A stretch of 64,000 bases of DNA, from NCBI GenBank assembly GCA_031286695.1, contig JAITTY010000005.1:620001-684000 (forward strand), given 5' to 3'. Shown one piece after another: positions 9,179 to 17,185 of the stretch. A program made the position numbers and the translations under genes. The notes under the pieces are model-generated. The model did not search any database. It worked only from the letters and a program-made list of their open reading frames with translations, and was not told where the DNA came from. Each line of letters opens with the position of its first letter. Within the stretch, counting starts at the first letter, position 1. The stretch comes from Sphingobacterium sp. (GTDB taxonomy: Bacteria > Bacteroidota > Bacteroidia > Sphingobacteriales > Sphingobacteriaceae).

Positions 9179-10069
9179 TTAACCTATTCCTAAAGAAGAA
9201 ACTTTAACATGCTTAAGATTAGGCAGCGATTCAAATTTCAAAACCTCTTCTTTAGATATTTTTGAAGGACCCAAAATATTAAGTTCGACTAAATTACTAA
9301 GCTGAAAGATGCTTGTCCAATTATTAAAATTGCTAACGTTACTTAATGTAAGACTTGTAATCTTGTAAGCGTTTTCCAGCTGGGGCAAACTAAACAGCTT
9401 TTTTGTATCCCCAATTGTTAAATTTTCCAGTGAAGGAATTGATGATAAAAAATCGAATGAAGTTAATCCTTTTGCAAAGTGAATAATTAGCGATTTTAAG
9501 CCAGGAAATACCATAGGTAATAGTTCAGGGTGCTTTAGCGTATTATTCACCTTTAAAGTCTTTAAATGCCTGTTTAAACGCATTTCTGAAAGGTCTATCG
9601 TCGAAACCTTCAATTCCTTCAAATTAGAAAGCGTATTAACAAAATCTAATTGTCGTTCTCCTGAGATGCCAAATTCTAGCTCCAAGCGCTCGATTGCATC
9701 TGCGTTTTGAAGTAGGCGTAAATCAATATCCTTTTTGTAAAACCCCTGTAATGAAAAAGAAATCAGGTTTTTCAGATGCTCAACTCCTTTTAAGGTTTCG
9801 AGTCTTTTATCACCAAAAGCCAAAATAGCTAAGTGTCTTAAATGAGGAACCCCATCAAGTATATTCAAATCAGAAATTTGTCCTTCCTTCAGTTCCGCCG
9901 ATTGTTCCGCAACTAAAACCAATTTAATCGCATCATTTTCTTTTATGAGCCTGGCTACCTGATCAAGTTTTACCCTTGTAATACCACCTTCAATACTTAC
10001 TGAGATAACTTCAATACCAGGAAATTGCCTGATATCTGCCTCACTTAATTTATTAATGTCTAAGATCAT
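9179..10069 (-). CDS. Leucine-rich-repeat-like protein
   Basis: 296 aa, no signal peptide, so probably cytosolic. From about residue 70 there are irregular 20-24-residue repeats with LxxLxxLxL cores (VPHLRHLAILAFGD, LKNLISFSLQGF, LSNLKELKVSTIDL, IPSLENLTIGDTK, LSNLVELNILGPS), typical of bacterial LRR solenoids used in protein binding. No catalytic domain. Its ATG overlaps the TGA of the upstream 191-aa gene by 4 bp (ATGA), so the two are translationally coupled and may be recognition and partner proteins. Island cargo of unknown role. Confidence 0.65.
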   Translation of the reverse strand: MILDINKLSEADIRQFPGIEVISVSIEGGITRVKLDQVARLIKENDAIKLVLVAEQSAELKEGQISDLNILDGVPHLRHLAILAFGDKRLETLKGVEHLKNLISFSLQGFYKKDIDLRLLQNADAIERLELEFGISGERQLDFVNTLSNLKELKVSTIDLSEMRLNRHLKTLKVNNTLKHPELLPMVFPGLKSLIIHFAKGLTSFDFLSSIPSLENLTIGDTKKLFSLPQLENAYKITSLTLSNVSNFNNWTSIFQLSNLVELNILGPSKISKEEVLKFESLPNLKHVKVSSLGIG

Positions 10070-10641
10070 TTCTGTTCCCCCTCTAAAAGCTTTTTATAGT
10101 TGGACGTTATCTGCTTAAAGTTTGCTAATATCGGCTCCATTTCCGTTTTCCCATTGGGTAGGTGCAGATAGATATCAAGCAATAATAATTGCCCGTTGTT
10201 AGCTTTTAAGGCAAATCCACCCTCGTTTAATTCATTAACCAAATGAATCAATTTTCCATAGCCAATAATCTCGACCTTACATTTGGAAACGGGAACCATA
10301 TTGTATTCTTTTCTGCTTATATAATTAATCCAATTGGTATGAAATTTTCGAGTTTCCTCCTCTTTTAAATCATATAATGTGGCTGCTGTTTTTTCTGCAG
10401 GTAAGAGTTTTTTCATAAATTCAGATCCTTTGCCATCCCGTAGTAAAATGCCCATTTTGGTAAACCACTTTAAGGCTTGCTCTTGAGCAGTTTTGTCATT
10501 ACTTAAAACTTTACCTTGCTTCCATCCAACAATGTCATACGGTACAGCAGCTGTAAACTTTCCCTGTAACAAACCTTCATTCTTCCATATTTGAGTTTCT
10601 TTATACGCTCCAGGAACGTTTAATGTTTCATTGATCGTCAC
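10066..10641 (-). CDS. Hypothetical protein, probably N-terminally truncated
   Basis: Not recognised. 191 aa from a GTG. The same frame stays open upstream to a stop at 10747-10749 with protein-like sequence (GAILESGIQDIKIISEGKAPV) but no ATG, so the natural start has probably been lost or lies in rearranged DNA. Charged, mixed alpha/beta, no signal peptide. Coupled by ATGA overlap to the LRR gene. The upstream boundary collides with a plus-strand fragment of another gene, which suggests a recombination junction near 10.70-10.75 kb. Confidence 0.5.
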   Translation of the reverse strand: MTINETLNVPGAYKETQIWKNEGLLQGKFTAAVPYDIVGWKQGKVLSNDKTAQEQALKWFTKMGILLRDGKGSEFMKKLLPAEKTAATLYDLKEEETRKFHTNWINYISRKEYNMVPVSKCKVEIIGYGKLIHLVNELNEGGFALKANNGQLLLLDIYLHLPNGKTEMEPILANFKQITSNYKKLLEGEQK

Positions 10642-10719
10642 AACTGGTGCTTTACCCTCCGAAATAATTTTAATATCTTGAATCCCACTTTCTAGAATTG
10701 CCCCATTTGCATAAAAACT

Positions 10720-10970
10720 TCTGGGGTGATGCCCAGGACTTCGTTTTTAAGTTTGTGACTTTTCAGGAAAATATTCTATTGTTGGAATCCCTGAATCCGG
10801 AATTCAAACCTTACACTGTGGAGGTAGTAGATGTGTTGGAGATATGGCAGTTTCATAGCTATCATAGCAAGCAGATGCCGGAACGTCTTACCGAGATCAA
10901 GATGGTTAAAAATGTTGTCGATGAAATTCTGACCGATCTAAAGGTCCTAAAAGCAAAATCACATATTTAA
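10720..10970 (+). pseudogene. C-terminal fragment resembling an S24-type phage-repressor-like regulator
   Basis: The frame reads ...FVFKFVTFQENILLLESLNPEF then a VDVLEIWQFHSYHSKQMPE segment and a coiled-coil-like tail, closing at 10970. The LxSLNPxFxPY...VxEIWxFxxYxS pattern resembles the C-terminus of Bacteroidota HTH-S24 (LexA-like) regulators. No ATG and no N-terminal HTH domain remain, and the 5' part overlaps the open frame of the minus-strand gene. Family assignment is from memory and weak. Best seen as a relic. Confidence 0.4.
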
Positions 10971-11109
10971 ATCGGGTGAACTTGAAAAGAATGCGCCGAT
11001 TTTTGTAAACGTTGCATTTGGCGATTTTAGTTCACAGAAGCTTTTTGAAAATTGTGGTTTTGTCAGGACTGGCCCCGATGCTCTTCATGACTATAGTTCC
11101 AGGACATAA
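10966..11109 (+). pseudogene. Acetyltransferase-like C-terminal remnant
   Basis: A 47-codon frame with no start, in another frame from the preceding fragment, contains FVNVAFGDFSSQKLFENCGFVRTG and ends in a stop at 11107-11109. The S.K.LFENCGFVRTG segment looks like the last helix and strand of a GNAT-type N-acetyltransferase. Too short to be functional. It overlaps the natural extended 3' end of the next minus-strand gene. Confidence 0.35.
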
Positions 11110-11131
11110 GTGAAACGATAAACAATAGGTT

Positions 11132-11701
11132 CTATAACTTTCGTCTTTTCCACCGCCAACAGCTTCTGCTTATTGCCAGGCACTGTTTTTTTTTGGAAGG
11201 TAAGCTTGTATCTGGCCCATAGATTGGGCCCAATGTTACAATGTCTTTATTAGCCTTATAATGGTATTGGATTTGCTCAGGACTTTGTTTTATCAGGAAA
11301 TAATCATGGTTATTAACGAGGGCTGTCCTCCAGGCAAGGTATTGTTGAAAATCCTGTGTTTCCACTGTAAAGCCGCATGTAAGTTTGTGCTTACCACTTG
11401 TCGTAACATCCGAAGTATAAATAACCACTTTCTCTTTTATAGATGGATTTGAAATATTACGCAAGCTGAACTCGGCATAACCAGAAAAGGCGGGTTGCGG
11501 GTCTTTTATCGAAAGTACCAAAAGATACCCTTTAGAAAGCATGGTATCCAAAATAGTTTGTATCTCTTGTGGCTTTTGGAAATAGGAATTGATAGAACTC
11601 CAATGTGCCTTCTCAATGTCATGTAAGCTTAAGCTTTGCGCATTAGTCAGAGACATACCGAAAATCGGTAACAAAAGAAATAAAATTACTGTAGGTTTCA
11701 T
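11132..11701 (-). CDS. Secreted hypothetical protein with a poly-A frameshift near its end
   Basis: Not recognised. Signal peptide MKPTVILFLLLPIFGMSLTNA with cleavage likely before QSLSL, then a small mixed alpha/beta domain. After LPSKKK the frame gives an unnatural Cys/Trp/Arg-rich tail (QCLAISRSCWRWKRRKL). At that point the coding strand has nine A residues (11186-11194). Adding one A, or removing two, gives a natural tail (TVPGNKQKLLAVEKTK, then a beta strand ending YVLEL) and a stop at 11091. This is an indel, a sequencing error or transcriptional slippage. Confidence 0.6.
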   Translation of the reverse strand: MKPTVILFLLLPIFGMSLTNAQSLSLHDIEKAHWSSINSYFQKPQEIQTILDTMLSKGYLLVLSIKDPQPAFSGYAEFSLRNISNPSIKEKVVIYTSDVTTSGKHKLTCGFTVETQDFQQYLAWRTALVNNHDYFLIKQSPEQIQYHYKANKDIVTLGPIYGPDTSLPSKKKQCLAISRSCWRWKRRKL

Positions 11702-12015
11702 AATGAATGGCTTAATTGGTTTAAGAAAATATTCTTTTCATTTGATTTAATATCTGGCTTTATCCATTGAGATTTTGCATCTACGGTGCAGAGATCAGGA
11801 TAATACGTGGCTATAATATTTTTTTATCGTTATCTGCTGTAATACAGAAATATCGGTATGTATAAAATTACATTATTTTTTGAATAACGCCTGTGAGTCA
11901 AACTTGTTTTATCAGAGCAAGAAATTTACGGCGATGGATATAGAATCATATAGCAGGCTGGACTTAAGATTGCTTTTTTTAGTAAACCATAACCATCTTC
12001 CGCTTGTTCCAAAAT
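11702..12015. other. Gene-free stretch
   Basis: About 315 bases of AT-rich sequence with no credible coding frame. I see no strong promoter, repeat or hairpin. The last bases lead into an unusual Shine-Dalgarno site. Confidence 0.5.
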
Positions 12016-12025
12016 AAAAGGAGGA
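12016..12025 (+). promoter_or_regulatory. Strong Shine-Dalgarno site (unusual for this genome)
   Basis: AAAAGGAGGAACT precedes the ATG at 12029. Almost no other gene here has such a site, so it hints at an origin outside Bacteroidota or at high expression. Confidence 0.5.
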
Positions 12026-12028
12026 ACT

Positions 12029-12232
12029 ATGCCCTGGTACAATGGGGACTACCCACCATCATATAAAAATCAACCCGTCAAAATCCGGGAAAAAGCTACT
12101 GAAATTGCAAACGCATTGCTGGAGGAAGGTATGGAAGAAGGAATTGCTATTGCGACCGGTCTGAAAAGAGCAAGAGAGCATTTCAAGAAAGAAACGGAAA
12201 GCAATAAAGGGACGCAACCAAGTAAAAAGTAA
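12029..12232 (+). CDS. YdaT-like small protein
   Basis: 67 aa, Lys/Glu-rich and soluble. MPWYNGDYPPSYKN, then REKATEIANALLEEG and EGIAIATGLKRA match the short MPWxxxDYPxSxKN...KAxxIANALLEEGxxEGxAIxIA proteins that I know as YdaT-like. Function is unknown. It precedes a truncated Fpg-like gene by 46 nt and is the best-preserved part of a decayed stretch that also holds an SRAP relic, so a link to DNA-repair cargo is plausible but inferred. Confidence 0.6.
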   Translation: MPWYNGDYPPSYKNQPVKIREKATEIANALLEEGMEEGIAIATGLKRAREHFKKETESNKGTQPSKK

Positions 12233-12278
12233 TTATGCGACCTAAATCATCACCGCTAAAATTTTTAAACAAAACACT

Positions 12279-12596
12279 ATGCCAGAGCTACCTGACCTAC
12301 AAGTTTTCAGCAAGAACCTTACAAAAATGCTTAAAGGAAAAGTCCTTGAAAGCACAGTAATCCATAACAAACAAAAAATAAAAGTAAGCGAGCAGGGCCA
12401 CCAATCTTTGGTAGGTAAAAAACTGGTCAAAGTATATAGGGAAGGCAAGCGGCTTTTGTTTGACTTTGGCAAAGACGCTGTGTTATCTCAGCATTTAATG
12501 CTACACGGAAAACTGGTGTATTCAGAGGATGAAAATCCAAAATACGCATTGGTATCGCTTAAATTCAAAGGAACTCAAACGCTCTCTCCCCTTTAG
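12279..12596 (+). pseudogene. Fpg/Nei-type DNA glycosylase, C-terminally truncated
   Basis: Starts MPELPDLQVFS, with the N-terminal Pro2-Glu3 catalytic residues of formamidopyrimidine/endonuclease VIII glycosylases, followed by the beta-sandwich pattern up to HLMLHGKLVYSE and KYALVSLKFKG. It then runs out after 105 aa in GTQTLSPL. The family needs about 260-280 aa, so the H2TH DNA-binding domain and zinc finger are missing. The break at about 12570-12590 abuts the 3' end of an inverted SRAP fragment, so a deletion or inversion fused the two genes tail to tail. Confidence 0.75.
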
Positions 12597-12888
12597 CATT
12601 TAAAGCTGTGTACGGCTTATGCCATTGCCCGCGTGCATCCTTATAGCCAAATCGCATTTTATTTACGTCCTCTCGATTTTTAATATAAGAAGGAATGAAA
12701 CCCCATTTCATCTGCACAATATCAAAGTTGCATTTATCCTCTGTCGGTCTTAATACAGCGATCTTTCCATAGGAAAAACCATCATGTAATTCCTGGTCTA
12801 AAAAGTCGTAGTTCATTACAGCTTTTTCCAAAGCCATAAGCCGAATAAACTCAGCGCGTGATACTCTTTGTCAATTATAATAACACAT
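12565..12888 (-). pseudogene. SRAP (HMCES/YedK-type) gene with nonsense codon and lost 3' end
   Basis: The minus strand from 12888 reads MCYYN, a TGA stop (12871-12873), then QRVSRAEFIRLMALEKAV and on through DGFSYGKIAVLRP, VQMKWGFIPSYI and YTALNAKGE, the start of a Bacteroidota SOS-response-associated peptidase. The family begins MCYYNG, so Gly GGA to TGA is the simplest event. The enzyme uses Cys2 to form a protein-DNA crosslink at abasic sites. The C-terminal half is missing where the gene meets the Fpg relic. Doubly broken, hence inactive unless TGA is read through. Confidence 0.8.
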
Positions 12889-12889
12889 T

Positions 12890-13135
12890 TTACTGCCGGT
12901 TTAAATATTCTGACACTAATTTACCAAATTTTTCCGCTTCTTCCTGCCTGCCTTGTGGTACACTGGTCCACAAGTCTCCACCCCAGGTTGAAGCTCTTGT
13001 TATTACCAGTGGAGAACGTTTATCGTGGAAAATCAAACGGTAAATCTGCTGATCTTGTACGGTATGCTCCGGCACAATGATTTTTACACCATCTGCTTCA
13101 ATTTCAAACTTTCCGTTACCGATTGTATTACCCAT
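12890..13135 (-). CDS. Small conserved-looking hypothetical protein, 81 aa
   Basis: Soluble, no signal peptide. MGNTIGNGKFEIEADGVKIIVPEHTVQDQQ, then RLIFHDKRSPLVITRA and WTSVPQGRQEEAEKFGKLV form an apparently intact beta-rich domain with a C-terminal helix. I have an impression of similar proteins next to Bacteroidota SRAP genes but cannot name a family. It ends one base before the SRAP start, so it was probably the first gene of the same transcript. Confidence 0.6.
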   Translation of the reverse strand: MGNTIGNGKFEIEADGVKIIVPEHTVQDQQIYRLIFHDKRSPLVITRASTWGGDLWTSVPQGRQEEAEKFGKLVSEYLNRQ

Positions 13136-13325
13136 TATATTTACATTAACTATATACTAATATAATAGATAGTAATTATCATAGCAATAATAGAAAATAA
13201 AACTCTATTTAATTTAAATCTAAACAAACAATATGATTATTTATAGTTAATAAAAACATTATATTTGACTTTGCGGAAAAAGCCTTATTAACAAAAAACA
13301 AAAAATCTGTACCTATTAAAATATT

Positions 13326-14753
13326 ATGGAAAAAATAAATAGTCTTGAGTCCTTAAAATTAATCCTTGAAAAAGATAAAAAATGGGGTGTATATCATATT
13401 GGCAAATACTATTTTACGATACATACCAATAGAAAAAAAGAGGAAGTAGGTCTTGTAAATGAGTACAATGAGCTTAATGCCGAAAATCAAGAATTACTTC
13501 AAAGGGAAAATTTACCTGCCTTAATCCACGAATATATACACTATTTGCATGAAACAAGTACTATCGTGGGCAACGCAAGCCTATTATACGACCTTGAATT
13601 AATTTCAAATTTTTCCAAATCCTTAGTATTAAATAACAATGAAGTCTATACATGCGGTTTTGAAAATGGGAAAGAAAATTGGCAAAATTTTGTAGCGGCG
13701 AAGATGTCGCAAGATACCATAATGGGTGATTTTCATCATGAAATTTCAGGACGGCTCATCCAAATAAAATCCATAAAGACAGTAAAGCAAGAATTAAAAT
13801 TCTCACTTCAGAACCAGGTTAACACCAGAGATTTTTCTGTTCCGGAGCTCCAATTCGATATGCTTATAAATGGTAGTAAAAAAAGTATAAAAATTAGGTT
13901 TGGTAAATTTTTTATTTATGAAGGTATCGCTTACGAACTGGATCGAATAGTGGACATGAAAATGCGCCAAGACACAAAAATAAAGGATGAATTAAAAGGG
14001 ACAGAATATACCGTTTTAAGGATGATAGCAAAGTATAAGATCCCCCTAATTGACACCAAAACGTTTCTATCATTAGCAATTCTATCACTTCAATACCTTG
14101 AATGTGGAAGTAAATTTTTAAGTTATTTGGACACTGTTAATGATGATTTTAAAAAAGGAATTAAAATGGATGAATCCATTTCAAGGATAAAGAGTGAAGT
14201 TTCTAATTATTTACGTCAAAATAAATCTAGTTTTTTTTGCATGCAGGATGTTTTCAAAAAAACGTTCGAATCGAGACATCAGTTGTTTCGAGCATTTGAT
14301 CATTTAACAGTACAGACAAAGGATTTTTATAACAAAAGAATTGAGAATCCAACTTTCGAGATAGAGTTAATTATGGACGGAAAATTTAAAGAACTACTGG
14401 AAACAGCAAATACATGTGACTATATCTATATTTTTGACGATGAGGAAGATTATATGCGGGATTTTATAGGTAGTACTCTTGATGAAGAGGTCTCACAATC
14501 CCTAAAAGCATTAATCGCCTTTGCCGACTTTTATCGTAGCCATACTATTCATCCAACAGAAAAAATCGAAAAAACAGGTCATAAATGCCCATTCTACTAC
14601 AGTTGTAGCGCGTCACTTAGGCAAGACTATAAAGATATCTGTTCAGAAAAACCATGGAGAATTTTCGAAATATCCGCTCAAACTGATCGCAAATACTGCT
14701 GGTATGGTCAAGGGGTACAAGAAATGGTGGGACAGAACATTAAAAGAGATTAA
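13326..14753 (+). CDS. HExxH zincin-like protein with C-terminal Cys4 cluster (putative defence)
   Basis: 475 aa, cytosolic. The N-terminal third holds PALIHEYIHYLHETST with His68-Glu69-x-x-His72, a zinc-peptidase-like motif on a helix. The middle is helical and Lys/Asn-rich. Near the C-terminus are Cys421, Cys427, Cys439 and Cys458 within CPFYYSC, DICSEKPW and KYCWYG, suitable for a zinc or iron-sulfur site. I do not recognise a named family. A TATATTTG -7 element lies at 13260-13267. The SIR2-like gene follows 105 nt later on the same strand, which suggests a two-gene unit. Confidence 0.7.
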   Translation: MEKINSLESLKLILEKDKKWGVYHIGKYYFTIHTNRKKEEVGLVNEYNELNAENQELLQRENLPALIHEYIHYLHETSTIVGNASLLYDLELISNFSKSLVLNNNEVYTCGFENGKENWQNFVAAKMSQDTIMGDFHHEISGRLIQIKSIKTVKQELKFSLQNQVNTRDFSVPELQFDMLINGSKKSIKIRFGKFFIYEGIAYELDRIVDMKMRQDTKIKDELKGTEYTVLRMIAKYKIPLIDTKTFLSLAILSLQYLECGSKFLSYLDTVNDDFKKGIKMDESISRIKSEVSNYLRQNKSSFFCMQDVFKKTFESRHQLFRAFDHLTVQTKDFYNKRIENPTFEIELIMDGKFKELLETANTCDYIYIFDDEEDYMRDFIGSTLDEEVSQSLKALIAFADFYRSHTIHPTEKIEKTGHKCPFYYSCSASLRQDYKDICSEKPWRIFEISAQTDRKYCWYGQGVQEMVGQNIKRD

Positions 14754-14858
14754 TATTAATACAAGTAACCTACTATTCACCCAATTTAAGTATATTGATA
14801 TCAGTGTAACCGGGAATTAAAAATTGATTTTCAAACCATATTAAAAAGTTGATAAAAA

Positions 14859-15902
14859 ATGGAAGGTATGACGAGAGAAGAAGGTATAAAACAGCTACAT
14901 AAAGGTGGTGGTCATGTCGTAATTTTAGGTGCTGGAGCTAGTATTGCCTCAACATTCAGAAACGGCGAATTGAATGGCAAAAGATTACCTTCAATGGATA
15001 ATTTCATAGAGATTGTTGGGTTGTCAGATATTGTGGACCATGTTCCGGCCCACCTTCGGGACAATAACTTTGAAAAGTTATATGGCAATTTACATACTGC
15101 AGATCCTCAATCAGAAATTATCCAAGAAATTGAACGACGAATCCAGAATTACTTTGGAGACATGCGATTACCTGATATTCCAACTATTTATGACTATTTG
15201 GTTCTTTCTTTGAGATCAAAAGACTTGATTGCCACATTTAATTGGGACCCATTTTTATACCAGGCATGGGTAAGGATCAGGGACTTTACACAGAACCTGC
15301 CCTATCTATCATTTCTTCACGGCAATGTCGCTATCGGATATAGCGCTGAAGATAAAAGAAGCGGGCCTGTAGGATATCAGGTGCGCAGGGATGGAGGAAT
15401 TTTTGAACCTACCAAACTGTTATATCCTGTTGAACAAAAAAACTATACCAATGATGAGTTCATCTCGATTGAATGGGAGCGGATAAAATTTTGGTTAGGA
15501 AAACAAAAAGGAACAGTCCGGGCTACAGTATTTGGATATGGAGCGCCAGTGTCAGACGTTGAAGCGGTATCATTACTTAGCGATGCATGGGGTACTCCAG
15601 AAGAAAGGGCAATGGAGCAATTTGAAATTATTGATATCACCCCGGAGGAGATATTAAGGGAACGTTGGAACGGTTTTATTCATACCCATCATTATGATGT
15701 TATAAATAATTATTTCGATTCCTCGTTAGGGAATAACCCAAGAAGGACAAGTGAAAGCTATTTTAGTCACTACCAACCAATGTCAGCTAATGAGGCTTTC
15801 AGGGAAAACAATCCGGTTCCTCAAGATTTTGAGTCCTTGGAGCAATTATGGGAATGGCATAGACCGTTGATTGAAATTGAAGTAGAAAATGGTGAGCAAT
15901 AA
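14859..15902 (+). CDS. SIR2-like NAD-processing protein (putative defence effector)
   Basis: 347 aa. N-terminal nucleotide site VVILGAGAS (residues 20-28), Asn128-Trp-Asp in ATFNWDPF and catalytic-type His154 in FLHGN are the landmarks of SIR2-like (sirtuin-fold) domains. In phage defence such domains usually destroy NAD+. The zinc-binding CxxC pairs of true deacetylases are absent, favouring NADase over deacetylase. The C-terminal half (about 200-347) has no recognisable domain. Downstream of the HExxH/Cys4 gene in the island defence array. Substrate is inferred. Confidence 0.8.
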   Translation: MEGMTREEGIKQLHKGGGHVVILGAGASIASTFRNGELNGKRLPSMDNFIEIVGLSDIVDHVPAHLRDNNFEKLYGNLHTADPQSEIIQEIERRIQNYFGDMRLPDIPTIYDYLVLSLRSKDLIATFNWDPFLYQAWVRIRDFTQNLPYLSFLHGNVAIGYSAEDKRSGPVGYQVRRDGGIFEPTKLLYPVEQKNYTNDEFISIEWERIKFWLGKQKGTVRATVFGYGAPVSDVEAVSLLSDAWGTPEERAMEQFEIIDITPEEILRERWNGFIHTHHYDVINNYFDSSLGNNPRRTSESYFSHYQPMSANEAFRENNPVPQDFESLEQLWEWHRPLIEIEVENGEQ

Positions 15903-16083
15903 ATTTCACTAAGGCTGTAAAGGTTTTAATGCACAACTATGAAAAAAGGACTTTTACAAAAGTGTTTTGTACGAAGCTCGATTTATGGATGCTCCATCTT
16001 ACAGATTTTTATCAGCATCTTAAGGATAAATAACCCCCAATTATGGCCATAAAAAATAAACAAAATTCCCAATAATAGTCAGC

Positions 16084-17031
16084 ATGAATATACATCAATT
16101 GCCACCAATCAATAACGAGGTTAATTTTGAAGATGCCATCGTTGATCTTTTTAATTGTTTGGACAAAACAGAAACCTATAAAAAATTCGGAAGGAAGGGC
16201 AACAATCAAAAGGGGATAGATATTTTTTCTACACAAAAAAGAACAGTAATACAATGTAAGAAAAAGGATTTGAGTAGAGCGTCGAGCCTTTTAAAGAATG
16301 AGCTTAAAAAAGACATTGAGAATGATGTTGCAAAAATAATTACTGAGAATCCTGGATTGGATTTTAATACACTCATTTTTGTTTCAACGTACAAAGATGA
16401 GCCTTCTCTTGATGAGGCGTGTAATGAAATCAAACAAAAATCAGGTATTCCTTTCAGCATTAATTATTGGGGGTGGGACACTTTGACGCAGAAATTTCTG
16501 CAGTATCCTGAACTACTAAAAAGATATTGGGCTAATTTCTCATACGAAGTCCAAAGTATGGAACAACAATTCAAAAGAAATCTCGATCTGAAGAAAAACA
16601 TTGAAAGAGATTTCGCTCGTTGGCTGAATTACGCGCCCGAAAATAGAGATAGGAATTCAAAATTTATTATACGTGCGTTTGATGGCAATCAGTATCCACA
16701 TTCAAATGGACCAGATGAGCATGGGGAATATTCATGGTTTGGAGCAGAAATTAAATCGCTCTTTTATGATGGCTTAGAGTTCATCACAGCAATAAAAGAC
16801 TTATATGTAGATAAAGAAGGCAGGTGGACACTTACTGAGATTCCCAATAGTAAAAGGATTAGAACAGCCCAGGTAAGTTGCATTTTGTTTTCAGATATAG
16901 TGGATTATGATATTAATGGTGATGAATACTATAATTGCCCGCATATTTACTGTAAGTTTTTCCATAAAGGCAGCCCTTTCAATTCCAGGTATTATTATGA
17001 ATTGGACAAACCTTATAATATTTTTAAATGA
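16084..17031 (+). CDS. PD-(D/E)XK nuclease-like protein paired with TPR-CHAT
   Basis: 315 aa. N-terminal restriction-endonuclease-like domain: Glu16 in NFEDAIVDLF, Asp46 in KGIDIF and Gln57-Cys-Lys59 in TVIQCKKK form a D...QxK core of the Mrr/REase type. A charged helical linker (about 150-190) leads to a C-terminal beta-rich domain (WFGAEIKSLFYDG..., NCPHIYCKFF) that I do not recognise. Followed 154 nt later by the CHAT protease gene on the same strand. The arrangement invites the idea that the protease activates or releases the nuclease, but this is inference. Confidence 0.72.
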   Translation: MNIHQLPPINNEVNFEDAIVDLFNCLDKTETYKKFGRKGNNQKGIDIFSTQKRTVIQCKKKDLSRASSLLKNELKKDIENDVAKIITENPGLDFNTLIFVSTYKDEPSLDEACNEIKQKSGIPFSINYWGWDTLTQKFLQYPELLKRYWANFSYEVQSMEQQFKRNLDLKKNIERDFARWLNYAPENRDRNSKFIIRAFDGNQYPHSNGPDEHGEYSWFGAEIKSLFYDGLEFITAIKDLYVDKEGRWTLTEIPNSKRIRTAQVSCILFSDIVDYDINGDEYYNCPHIYCKFFHKGSPFNSRYYYELDKPYNIFK

Positions 17032-17185
17032 TAAATTCTATTAAGGAAATGGCGATCGCAGATTCCAAAGCTAGTAAATAATCAATCATTTGTAAAAGGC
17101 ACCCTATACAGAAGAAAAAATTTTGATGATAAATTATTTTACAAATTTATTTAAATTATAAAAAATATTATCCTAACAGATTTGC

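Noticed and set aside
15940..16056. Short ORF between SIR2 and nuclease genes starting MKKGLLQKCF
   Set aside because: 38 residues with no conservation signal or coupling to a neighbour.
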